Assembly: GCA_964555735.1 (NCBI GenBank)
Contig: CAZKTS010000130.1
Span: 1 to 9,104, forward strand
Direction of reading: 5' to 3'
DNA from: CAZKTS01 sp964555735
GTDB taxonomy: Bacteria; Actinomycetota; Acidimicrobiia; IMCC26256; PALSA-555
DNA: 9,104 nt
How positions within the stretch are numbered: the first letter of the stretch is position 1; every line of letters starts with the position of its first letter. Below the pieces are notes generated by a model. The model was not told the DNA's origin and did not search any database. It worked only from the letters and a program-made list of their open reading frames with translations. The position numbers and the translations under genes were made by a program. This document shows positions 1 through 5,672 of this stretch, one piece after another.

Positions 1-77
1 GCCTCGAGCATGATCTCGACCGAGATGCCCTTCTCGCGCTCGATGTTCTCGAGCGCCTCCATCATCTCGCTGTTCAC
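1..77 (-). CDS. nusA: Transcription termination/antitermination factor NusA, N-terminus only (runs off the left edge)
   Basis: Only the first 25 or so codons are present. They read (V/M)NSEMMEALENIEREKGIS and onward, which resembles the NusA N-terminal RNA-polymerase-binding domain, where an N-terminal helix is followed by a short 'EKG(I/L)' segment. NusA binds RNA polymerase and modulates pausing, intrinsic termination and antitermination. I chose the GTG at 77-75 because an AGAAGG ribosome-binding site lies at 90-85, seven bases upstream. The GTG also overlaps the rimP stop as GTGA (77-74), which implies translational coupling. ATG codons at 65 and 62 are possible later starts. The rimP-nusA order is the common bacterial arrangement, so the identification rests on context as well as the short peptide. 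Confidence 0.85.
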   Translation of the reverse strand, partial: MNSEMMEALENIEREKGISVEIMLE

Positions 78-613
78 GGCGCGACCTTCTGCTTCGACTG
101 CGGGCGCTTCTTCGACTGCTTCGTGCGCTTCGGCTCCGGCCGCTTCGAGCCCCACTCGAACACGGTGCGGGCCGAGGTGACGTCGGCGACGGCGACCCCG
201 ACGGTGCTGCCGTCGACGTCGACCTCGAGGTGATCCTCGTCGGCGGCCACCAGGACGCCGCGCAGGCGCTCGGGGTGGTCCGGACCGGCAACCTTCAGGG
301 TGACGGTGGCGCCGAGCGCGCCGCGGAACTGCGCGGGCGTGCGCAGGGGGCGCTCCAGGCCGGGGCTGCTCACCTCGAGCGTGTACGAGCCCCGGAGCGT
401 GCGCGCCGCGGCGGGATCGGCATCGAGGATCGGCGAGATCGCCTCGGTGGCCGCGGTGATGGCGGCAAGGTCGACCCCGCCGGGCCGATCCACGAGCACC
501 CGGAGCGTGCGGGCGCCGCCCGAGCCCTGCAGCTCGACGTCGTAGAGGGAGAGGTCCAGCGAGGCGAGCGCGGGCTCGACGGCAGCCGCGATGGCGTCGG
601 GTCGATCAGCCAT
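74..613 (-). CDS. rimP: Ribosome maturation factor RimP
   Basis: The protein is 179 aa and is a recognisable RimP, a cytoplasmic factor needed for maturation of the 30S subunit. The N-terminal domain (about residues 5-90) carries the family pattern: an LRVLVDRPGGVDL strand-turn near 37-49, and YTLEVSSPGLERPL at 77-90, the most conserved stretch of the family. The C-terminal small beta domain (about 92-154) ends in FEW. A lysine/arginine-rich tail follows (about 156-179, with several KR/KK pairs), longer and more basic than in many homologues. I start it at the ATG at 613-611 because AGGAGG at 625-620 sits six bases upstream. A GTG six bases earlier (619) would overlap that ribosome-binding site. 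It overlaps nusA by 4 nt, so the two are probably cotranscribed and coupled. The leader in front looks attenuated. Confidence 0.96.
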   Translation of the reverse strand: MADRPDAIAAAVEPALASLDLSLYDVELQGSGGARTLRVLVDRPGGVDLAAITAATEAISPILDADPAAARTLRGSYTLEVSSPGLERPLRTPAQFRGALGATVTLKVAGPDHPERLRGVLVAADEDHLEVDVDGSTVGVAVADVTSARTVFEWGSKRPEPKRTKQSKKRPQSKQKVAP

Positions 614-730
614 GCTCACCCTCCTCCCTCTTCCTCTGTCCCGTCAGCCTCCCGAGGCCGAGCAAGAAAAAACGTGGGCATCACGCCCACGTCGCCGGCA
701 GCCGGGGGGCTGCGTCCCACGAACGAACGG
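614..730 (-). promoter_or_regulatory. Probable attenuator leader of the rimP-nusA operon
   Basis: This is the untranslated leader between a candidate promoter (736-744) and the rimP start. Read on the minus strand it contains, in order: a CGTGGG arm (721-716); a small hairpin GCAGCC/GGCTGC (713-708 with 703-698, loop of four C); an intrinsic terminator hairpin with U-tract (692-667); a small hairpin (658-647); and the rimP ribosome-binding site (625-620). The CGTGGG arm at 721-716 repeats the 5' arm of the terminator (691-686), so both can pair with the same CCCACG at 678-673. That is the layout of a terminator/antiterminator switch. No minus-strand gene lies to the right before the plus-strand cupredoxin gene, so the terminator is not the end of another gene. 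NusA-dependent autoregulation of this operon is known elsewhere; its use here is inference. Confidence 0.6.
667..692 (-). terminator. Intrinsic (Rho-independent) terminator inside the rimP leader
   Basis: On the minus strand a perfect 8-bp stem (ACGTGGGC at 692-685 with GCCCACGT at 679-672, loop GTGAT) runs into six consecutive T residues (672-667) and then CTTGCT. It is the only hairpin in the window that I found with a proper U-tract. The plus strand has no T-run after the hairpin, so it acts in the minus direction, towards rimP. Confidence 0.8.
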
Positions 731-735
731 CGCCA

Positions 736-744
736 ATGGTACCA
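736..744 (-). promoter_or_regulatory. Candidate extended -10 promoter for rimP-nusA
   Basis: On the minus strand TGGTACCAT (744-736) matches an extended -10: a TGn followed by TACCAT, which fits TAnnnT. It would start RNA near 729-730, just before the competing CGTGGG arm of the leader. I see no convincing -35 at 17-18 bp. The placement is prediction only. Confidence 0.35.
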
Positions 745-897
745 GATCACCCCTCAAAACCCGCTGGACACCGGTCGGACCGGCGCCGGTCACGGCCCCG
801 ATGTGCGCCCGGTCTTCAGCGGCCAGCATGATCCGGGCCGCACCCGGGGGCGAATGGTGCACACGACACTCGCATCACCCAGGGGGACTTCCACCAC
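745..897. other. Intergenic DNA between the rimP leader and the cupredoxin gene
   Basis: No gene is supported here. Candidate reading frames across it are arginine-rich shadows or run through the rimP terminator. The right end must hold the promoter and ribosome-binding site for the gene at 898. AGGGGGA at 881-887 could serve as ribosome-binding site but lies ten bases from the ATG, which is long. I found no convincing -10 box on the plus strand. Confidence 0.5.
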
Positions 898-1923
898 ATG
901 CGCCGCACCCGTCCGCTCGCCATCGTCAGCTGCGCCCTGCTCGTGACCCTGCTCGGCGCCCTGCCCGCCGCTGCCCGCACCGCCCGGAGCACCGGCGGTC
1001 AGGCGAGCACCGCCGAGGGCCCGACCGTCCAGGTCGGGGTCAACGACGTCAAGGACCCGACCATCGCGGTCCTCGAGTTCATGCCCGAGACGGTCACGGT
1101 GACGGTCGGCGAGACGCTCACCTGGTCATGGGACGGCACCATCGAGCCGCACTCGGTGACCTTCGTGCCGCCGGGCACGGACCCGCCGACGGCCGAGGAG
1201 CTCGACACCTACCTCGCGCCCACGCCGCCGACCGGCGCCTACGACGGCACCACGGTGGTGAACAGCGGACTGCTGCCGCTCGGCACCGCCGACGTGCCGC
1301 CGTTCTCGATGTCGTTCGGCAAGGTCGGCGAGTACAAGTACTACTGCGTCATCCACCCGAAGATGATCGGCACCGTCGACGTGGTCGCCGAGGGTGAGAA
1401 GGTGGAGACGCCGGCGAAGGCCGCGGCTCGCGGCAAGGGCGAGCAGAAGCGCTACCTCGCCGAGGGTCGCGCCGCGAAGGCGAAGCTCGAGAAGAGCGTG
1501 CCAAAGCCGAAGAAGGCGGCCGACGGCACCACGACCTACACGGTCGAGATGGGCATCACCACCGAGCACACCGACATCCTGGCGTTCGCCGCGGAGACGA
1601 CGAACATGAAGGCCGGCGACTCGGTGACGTTCGTGAACCGCTCGGAGGCGCCGCACACGGCGACGTTCGCCGGGCAGCAGGAGCCGTTGACCAACCCGAT
1701 CGCGCCCGAGAGCGAGAGCGCGATCCCGGGGCCGTCGCCGCAGACGCTCAACGGCACCGATCTGTTCAACACCGGCACGATCCCGCCGAACGCCGGCAGC
1801 CCCCCGCCCCCCGCCGCGGCGCGTCGGTACACCTACGTCGTCCCCACCGCCGGAACGTACGAGTACTACTGCATCCTGCACACGCTCGACGGCATGACCG
1901 GGAAGCTCACGGTCAAGACCTAG
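898..1923 (+). CDS. Exported tandem cupredoxin (two plastocyanin-like copper domains)
   Basis: The 341-aa protein starts with a typical Sec signal peptide: RR at 2-3, a hydrophobic core at about 7-24, and likely signal peptidase I cleavage near ALPAAA. Two cupredoxin domains follow. In domain 1 (about 45-165) the type-1 copper ligands appear to be H85 (EPHSVTF), C150 and H153 (YKYYCVIHP) and M156. In domain 2 (about 210-341) they are H253 (APHTATF), C325 and H328 (YEYYCILH) and M333. The Cys-His-Met spacing differs: Cx2Hx2M in domain 1 and the classic Cx2Hx4M in domain 2. A charged Lys/Ala-rich linker (about 166-206) joins them. The probable role is periplasmic or surface electron transfer or copper binding; the partner is unknown. 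It stands alone, with its own terminator downstream. Confidence 0.88.
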   Translation: MRRTRPLAIVSCALLVTLLGALPAAARTARSTGGQASTAEGPTVQVGVNDVKDPTIAVLEFMPETVTVTVGETLTWSWDGTIEPHSVTFVPPGTDPPTAEELDTYLAPTPPTGAYDGTTVVNSGLLPLGTADVPPFSMSFGKVGEYKYYCVIHPKMIGTVDVVAEGEKVETPAKAAARGKGEQKRYLAEGRAAKAKLEKSVPKPKKAADGTTTYTVEMGITTEHTDILAFAAETTNMKAGDSVTFVNRSEAPHTATFAGQQEPLTNPIAPESESAIPGPSPQTLNGTDLFNTGTIPPNAGSPPPPAAARRYTYVVPTAGTYEYYCILHTLDGMTGKLTVKT

Positions 1924-1929
1924 AGCCGC

Positions 1930-1976
1930 TTCTTGGCACGTTGCGTCAGTCCATATGACACGCAACGTGCCGAGAA
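1930..1976. terminator. Long hairpin between convergent genes, probable bidirectional terminator
   Basis: A 17-bp stem (1930-1946 with 1960-1976) has only one G-T wobble, with a perfect 12-bp core (ggcacgttgcgt / acgcaacgtgcc) and a 13-nt loop. It starts seven bases after the cupredoxin stop and ends 26 bases before the stop of the convergent acyl-CoA dehydrogenase gene. Neither strand has a T-run after it, so it is a U-tract-less hairpin of the kind often proposed as a terminator in actinobacteria. It could serve both genes. Confidence 0.65.
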
Positions 1977-2002
1977 CGGCGGTCTTCGGGGCCTCGAGCG
2001 CG

Positions 2003-3181
2003 CTACTCCTCGTCGTCGGCGCCGCCGAGCGCGGTGCGGCCGACGTAGAAGAGGGTGGTCTCCGGCGTGAGCGGGTGGTAGCGGCCCGCGCGCACGTCGC
2101 GCCACGCACGCTCGAGTGGCGTGCTGCGGTAGTACGACGGCCCGCCGACGAGGTCCAGCGCTTCGTCGACCACCTCGAACGCACCCAAGACCGCCGCGCG
2201 CTTTGCGATCGACACCGTGTTCACGGCCTCGGCGTCGGCGACGTAGTCGTCACCGAGGTCGTCCAGCGCCCCGAGCAGCGCCCACCACGAGGTGCGTAGC
2301 GTGGTGTCCATCTGTCCGAGCTGACGGTGCACACGGGGCACCTCAGCGTAGGGCGTCTCGCCGCGGCGCATCTTCGTGATCATCTGCACGGCCTGGTCGC
2401 GCGCGCCCGACGCGATCCCCCAGTAGACGGCGGCGATCGTCGGCGCGAAGTGCACGACCGCAGCCTTGAGCGGTCCGTCGAACCTCCCCCACGCTCGGCG
2501 GGCGACGATCTTCTCGGCGGGGACGAACACGTCGTCGAGCACGACGTCGTGGCTGCCGGTCCCGCGCATGCCGAGCGCATCCCAGGTCTCGTCGATCGTG
2601 ACACCGTCGCCGCTCATCGGGACGCCGAACATCAGCACCTCGCGACCGCGCTCGGGGTCGTCGTGGATGGCGCTCGTCGTCAGCACGTCCGCGGCCGGCG
2701 CCTGACTGCAGAACGACTTGCGCCCGCTCACACGGAACCCACCCTCCTCGGCCACCGCGGCGCTGTTGGACCACAGCCAGTCAGAACCACCGCTGGTCAT
2801 GAGGACGATGCCTTCGTCGGCGACGCGCCGCAGCACACCTTCGGCGTCCGGCGCACCCGTGCGTCGGCGGTAGGCCTGGAGGAGCGTCACGTAGATGTGC
2901 ATGTTGACGGCCAGTGCGGTCGAACCGCAGCCACGCGCGAGCTCGGCCTGCGCGAAGCAGACCTGCCGCATCGAGGCACCGAGGCCGCCCAGCTCGGCCG
3001 GCACCGCCAACCGGAGGTAGCCGGAGTCGCGCAGCAGGTCGTAGGCCTCGCCCACGAACGTGCCCTCGCGATCGTGCTGCTCGGCGTGGCCGGCGACCTG
3101 GGCGCCGATCTCGGCCGCGAGGTCGACGAACCCGTCGTCGGCGGGGTCCGTCACTGGGGTGGGTGCGGTCGTGAGCGTCAT
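2003..3181 (-). CDS. Acyl-CoA dehydrogenase-family flavoprotein lacking the usual catalytic Glu motif
   Basis: The 392-aa protein has the full acyl-CoA dehydrogenase fold. The helical N-terminal domain (about 15-125) includes VPAELGGLGAS at 60-70. The central beta domain (about 126-225) includes the flavin-contacting segment MTSGGSDW (128-135) and the family signature GMRGTGSHDVVLDDVFVP (204-221). The C-terminal helical domain covers about 230-380. In classical members the end reads RDxK...YEGT with the catalytic Glu; here RDVRAGRYHPLTPET (361-375) puts Pro where the Glu is expected. This resembles the type-2 C-terminal domain shared with flavin monooxygenases such as DszC. Substrate is unknown. 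The ATG at 3181 has GAGGAG six bases upstream (3193-3188). The gene is divergent from an HxlR regulator, which probably controls it. Confidence 0.88.
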   Translation of the reverse strand: MTLTTAPTPVTDPADDGFVDLAAEIGAQVAGHAEQHDREGTFVGEAYDLLRDSGYLRLAVPAELGGLGASMRQVCFAQAELARGCGSTALAVNMHIYVTLLQAYRRRTGAPDAEGVLRRVADEGIVLMTSGGSDWLWSNSAAVAEEGGFRVSGRKSFCSQAPAADVLTTSAIHDDPERGREVLMFGVPMSGDGVTIDETWDALGMRGTGSHDVVLDDVFVPAEKIVARRAWGRFDGPLKAAVVHFAPTIAAVYWGIASGARDQAVQMITKMRRGETPYAEVPRVHRQLGQMDTTLRTSWWALLGALDDLGDDYVADAEAVNTVSIAKRAAVLGAFEVVDEALDLVGGPSYYRSTPLERAWRDVRAGRYHPLTPETTLFYVGRTALGGADDEE

Positions 3182-3252
3182 GGCGGGCTCCTCGGTCGTC
3201 CGGCTCGATCTCGACCGTACGGACGGGCTCGAGAAGCAGGTAGTACAGACAC

Positions 3253-3281
3253 TGAACTCGGCCGGTTCATTCTCTGAACCG
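3253..3281. promoter_or_regulatory. Overlapping palindromes, probable operators of the HxlR regulator
   Basis: Three copies of a tgaac half-site occur in 27 bp: tgaac (3253-3257), gttca (3265-3269) and tgaac (3275-3279). They form two overlapping inverted repeats: tgaac-N7-gttca, centred at 3261, and the better cggttca-ttctc-tgaaccg (3263-3281, 7-bp arms), centred at 3272. The centres are 11 bp apart, about one helical turn. The position in the 128-bp gap between the divergent regulator and acyl-CoA dehydrogenase genes is where a dimeric winged-helix regulator controlling both would bind. Confidence 0.6.
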
Positions 3282-3303
3282 ACGCCGACGACCGCGCGAG
3301 ACT
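3275..3303 (+). promoter_or_regulatory. Candidate leaderless promoter of the HxlR regulator
   Basis: GAGACT (3298-3303) lies six bases before the GTG at 3310 and keeps the two most conserved -10 positions (A2, T6). TGAACC (3275-3280) is a weak -35 (3 of 6) with a 17-bp spacer and overlaps the proposed operator, which would suit autorepression. There is no ribosome-binding site before the GTG. Sequence prediction only. Confidence 0.3.
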
Positions 3304-3309
3304 GCTGTC

Positions 3310-3972
3310 GTGCGGTCGTACGCCCAGTACTGCCCGATCGCCAAGGCCAGCGAGGTGCTCGGCGAGCGTTGGTCGCTGCTCATCGTGCGCGACATGCTCA
3401 CCGGGTCCACCCGCTTCAACGAGCTCGCCCGTGGGCTCCCAGGCCTGTCACGCGCGCTGCTCAGCAAGCGCCTCCGCCAGCTCGAGGAGGCCGGGCTCGT
3501 GGAGCGCACCGACGATGGCGGCTACGCGCTCACCGAAGCCGGAAGCGCGCTGGAGCCGGTGATCTTCGGCCTCGGGGAGTGGGGCGCGCGCTTTGCCTTC
3601 GCCGAGCCCACGGAGGAAGAGCTCGATCCCGATCTCCTGCTGTGGTGGATGCACGAGCGGATGGACCGCAGCCAGCTCCCCGACCGGATCGTGGTCGTGC
3701 AGTTCGTCTTCACCGACCACCGCAACCGCTACTGGCTCGTGATCGAACCGGGTGACGCGTCGGTGTGCCTCACCGACCCGCGCTTCGAGGTCGACGTCGT
3801 CGTCGAGTCCGATCTCACGACGATGTACAAGGTCTGGCTTGGCAACGAGCCGGTCGCGGAGGCTCTCAAGCGCGGCGACATCAGGCTCACGGGACGGCCG
3901 GCGCTCACGCGCACGTTCGCGAAGTGGTTCCAGCGCTCACCGATCGCATACGCCGTGGATCGAGCGCGCTAG
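3310..3972 (+). CDS. HxlR-family winged-helix regulator with C-terminal SCP2-like domain
   Basis: The 220-aa protein has an HxlR DNA-binding domain at about residues 4-98. It opens with YCPIAKASEVLGERWSLLIV (7-26) and contains FNELARGLPGLSRALLSKRL (36-55, the recognition region), then the wing and TEAG. HxlR proteins are dimeric regulators usually responding to small molecules. The remaining half (about 105-215) is not part of the minimal family. Its pattern (VCLTDPRFEVDVVVESDL, 152-169; VWLGNEPVAEALKRGDIRLTG, 175-195; WFQRSP, 206-211) resembles the SCP2 sterol-carrier fold, which binds lipids or acyl-CoA. A lipid-like ligand is therefore a reasonable inference. The GTG start aligns with the family N-terminus and lacks a ribosome-binding site. 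The stop overlaps the convergent ligase stop by 4 nt (CTAG). Confidence 0.9.
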   Translation: MRSYAQYCPIAKASEVLGERWSLLIVRDMLTGSTRFNELARGLPGLSRALLSKRLRQLEEAGLVERTDDGGYALTEAGSALEPVIFGLGEWGARFAFAEPTEEELDPDLLLWWMHERMDRSQLPDRIVVVQFVFTDHRNRYWLVIEPGDASVCLTDPRFEVDVVVESDLTTMYKVWLGNEPVAEALKRGDIRLTGRPALTRTFAKWFQRSPIAYAVDRAR

Positions 3973-5042
3973 ACCCCGAAGACCTCGTGCAGCTCGATCG
4001 GGACAGGCGTCTCGAGCTGCGCGTACGTGCACGACGACGGCTCGCGATCGGGGCGCCACCGCTGGAAGCGCGCGGTGTGACGGAAGCGGTCGCCCTGGAG
4101 GTGCTCGTACGCGACCTCGGCCACCAGCTCGACGCGCAGCGGCGTCCAGCTCATGTCCTTCTTCGCGTTCCACCGGTTCCCCGCGCCCGGCATGCGCTGG
4201 CCACTCGGCTCGGCCCACTGCTGCTCCGCCCACTCCCCCCATGGGTGGTCCTTGGTCGCGTCCTTCTCGTAGGGCGCCAGCTCCTGCGCGAGCTCCGAGC
4301 GAAGTGGGGCCGCGAAGCTGCTGGCGACGCCGACGTGGTGCAGCGTGCCCTCGTCGTCGAAGAGTCCGAGCAGCAGCGAGCCGACGCCTTTGCCGTCCTT
4401 GTGCTTCCGGTAGCCGGCGACCGCGCAGTCGGCGGTGCGGAGGTGCTTGACCTTCGCCATGGTGCGCTTGCCCTCGAGGTACTCGCCATCGAGCGGCTTC
4501 GCGACGACGCCGTCGAGGCCGGCACCTTCGAACCGCTCGAACCACTGCTCCGCGACGACGGGATCGGCGGTGGCCGGCGTGAGATGGATGGGCGACGTCG
4601 CCTTGGCGAGGATGCGCTCGAGCCGCGCTCGGCGTTCGCGGAACGCCACGCCGCGCAGATCCTCGTCGCCCTCGGCGAGGAGATCGAACGCGACGAACGA
4701 CGCGGGCCACTGCTCGGCGAGCATGTTCACCCGGCTCTCGGCCGGATGGATCCGCTGCGAGAGCATGTCGAAGTTCAGGCCGTCCGGTGTGGCGATCACG
4801 ATCTCGCCGTCGACGACTGCGCGGTCGGGCAGCTGGTCGCGGATCGGTGCGAGGAGGTCCGGGAAGTAACGGGTGAGCGGCTTCTCGTTGCGGCTGCCGA
4901 GCTCGACGTCGTCGCCGTCCCGGAAGACGATGCAGCGGAACCCATCCCACTTCGGTTCGTAGAGCCAACCGTCACCCAGGGGGAGCTCGCGCGCGAGCTT
5001 CGCCAGCATGGGCGAGACCGGCGGCGGGACAGGCAGCGTCAT
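3969..5042 (-). CDS. ligC: ATP-dependent DNA ligase, LigC type
   Basis: The 357-aa protein is a minimal two-domain ATP-dependent DNA ligase. It matches the mycobacterial LigC type from its first residues (LPVPPPVSPMLAK) onward. Adenylation-domain motifs are intact: motif I EPKWDGFR with the AMP-accepting lysine K31; RNEKPLTRYFPDL (51-63); motif III VDGEIVIA (77-84); motif IIIa FVAFDLLA (116-123); motif IV DGVVAKP (177-183); and motif V MAKVKHLRTADC (195-206). The OB domain (about 207-330) ends in FRHTARFQRWRPDR. LigC ligases seal nicks in short-patch repair, with NAD-dependent LigA doing replication. No Ku, polymerase or nuclease partner is present. Its ATG overlaps the TGA of the upstream DUF1361 gene as ATGA (5042-5039), so it is probably translated by coupling. 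The same frame stays open far upstream, but only from 5042 does it look like ligase. Confidence 0.93.
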   Translation of the reverse strand: MTLPVPPPVSPMLAKLARELPLGDGWLYEPKWDGFRCIVFRDGDDVELGSRNEKPLTRYFPDLLAPIRDQLPDRAVVDGEIVIATPDGLNFDMLSQRIHPAESRVNMLAEQWPASFVAFDLLAEGDEDLRGVAFRERRARLERILAKATSPIHLTPATADPVVAEQWFERFEGAGLDGVVAKPLDGEYLEGKRTMAKVKHLRTADCAVAGYRKHKDGKGVGSLLLGLFDDEGTLHHVGVASSFAAPLRSELAQELAPYEKDATKDHPWGEWAEQQWAEPSGQRMPGAGNRWNAKKDMSWTPLRVELVAEVAYEHLQGDRFRHTARFQRWRPDREPSSCTYAQLETPVPIELHEVFGV

Positions 5043-5635
5043 GCGGCGTGGCCGCGGCGCCGCTGCCACTCCATGAGTGCGCCGGCCCAGCAGGCGCGGC
5101 CGAGGGCGGTGACCGTGACGAGGATCAGGAAGGTCATCACGACGATCAGCCAGGCGGTCGGGCGGTCGGCGCGCCCGATGAGCACCCGGGCGGGCTCGGC
5201 ACTGAGCTCCCAGCTGTTGAAGCGACCGAATCGACCGAGGTAGATGCCCACGGCACACGCGGCCTGGACCGCGAGCTCGACGCGCGCCACTCGCCGCACC
5301 GACCAGCCCGCTCGTACCAGATGTCCGCGGAGGAGCTCGAGCGACGCGACGTAGGCCACGATGCCGATCGCGAAGAGCGCGGCGTACTGCCCGACGAGCG
5401 CCATGATCAGCGCGCTGCTCCCCTTCACGGAACGACCGCCGTCGATGAGGTGCACGACGTCGGTGAGCACGTACGGCGCGTTGGGCAAGAACGCGAGGAA
5501 CAGCGCGACGCCGATCCACCAGACGACGGTGTGTCGGCGAGTACCCGTGAACAGCACGATTGCCGCGACGAGCGGCACGAGTGCGAGCAGCGCGTTCCAC
5601 GCCATCCACGGTCCGTTGTGGACCAGCAACGACAT
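5039..5635 (-). CDS. DUF1361 multi-pass membrane protein
   Basis: The 198-aa integral membrane protein fits the DUF1361 family, whose function is unknown. Predicted membrane segments lie at about 12-30, 37-54, 75-100, 117-135 and 161-183. The two conserved family motifs are clear: FLPNAPYVLTDVVHL (49-63) and GIYLGRFGRFNSWEL (130-144). The frame is open further upstream, but that stretch lies antisense to the ZIP gene and is not membrane-like. I therefore start at the ATG at 5635-5633, 14 bases after the first base of a TACACT box. ATG at residue 11 (MAWN) is an alternative. The stop overlaps the ligase start by 4 nt. A membrane protein coupled to a DNA ligase has no obvious functional logic. 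Confidence 0.85.
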   Translation of the reverse strand: MSLLVHNGPWMAWNALLALVPLVAAIVLFTGTRRHTVVWWIGVALFLAFLPNAPYVLTDVVHLIDGGRSVKGSSALIMALVGQYAALFAIGIVAYVASLELLRGHLVRAGWSVRRVARVELAVQAACAVGIYLGRFGRFNSWELSAEPARVLIGRADRPTAWLIVVMTFLILVTVTALGRACWAGALMEWQRRRGHAA

Positions 5636-5642
5636 CGCCCCG

Positions 5643-5648
5643 AGTGTA
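5643..5648 (-). promoter_or_regulatory. Candidate leaderless promoter of the DUF1361-ligC unit
   Basis: TACACT on the minus strand (5648-5643) fits TAnnnT and is followed by seven bases and then the ATG at 5635. RNA would start at or beside the A of the start codon. No clear -35 and no strong ribosome-binding site are visible. The 37-bp gap to the divergent ZIP start leaves little room for conventional leaders on both sides. Confidence 0.4.
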
Positions 5649-5660
5649 CGAGGCCCGTGC

Positions 5661-5666
5661 GAGACT
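5661..5666 (+). promoter_or_regulatory. Candidate leaderless promoter of the ZIP gene
   Basis: GAGACT lies six bases before the GTG at 5673. The same octamer gcgagact (5659-5666) also occurs six bases before the GTG of the HxlR gene (3296-3303). Only A2 and T6 of the -10 consensus are kept, so this is weak by itself. There is no ribosome-binding site before the GTG. Confidence 0.25.
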
Positions 5667-5672
5667 CCCCCG

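Noticed and set aside
644..862. A 72-codon minus-strand frame upstream of rimP
   Set aside because: It runs straight through the intrinsic terminator, has no ribosome-binding site and has no recognisable sequence.
919..935. Lipobox-like IVSC in the cupredoxin signal peptide
   Set aside because: The Cys (residue 12) lies inside the hydrophobic core with more hydrophobic residues after it, so lipoprotein processing there is unlikely; a signal peptidase I site near ALPAAA fits better.
1126..2184. A 352-codon minus-strand frame antisense to the cupredoxin gene
   Set aside because: Arg-rich shadow; it also crosses the hairpin at 1930-1976 and lies out of frame over the end of the acyl-CoA dehydrogenase gene.
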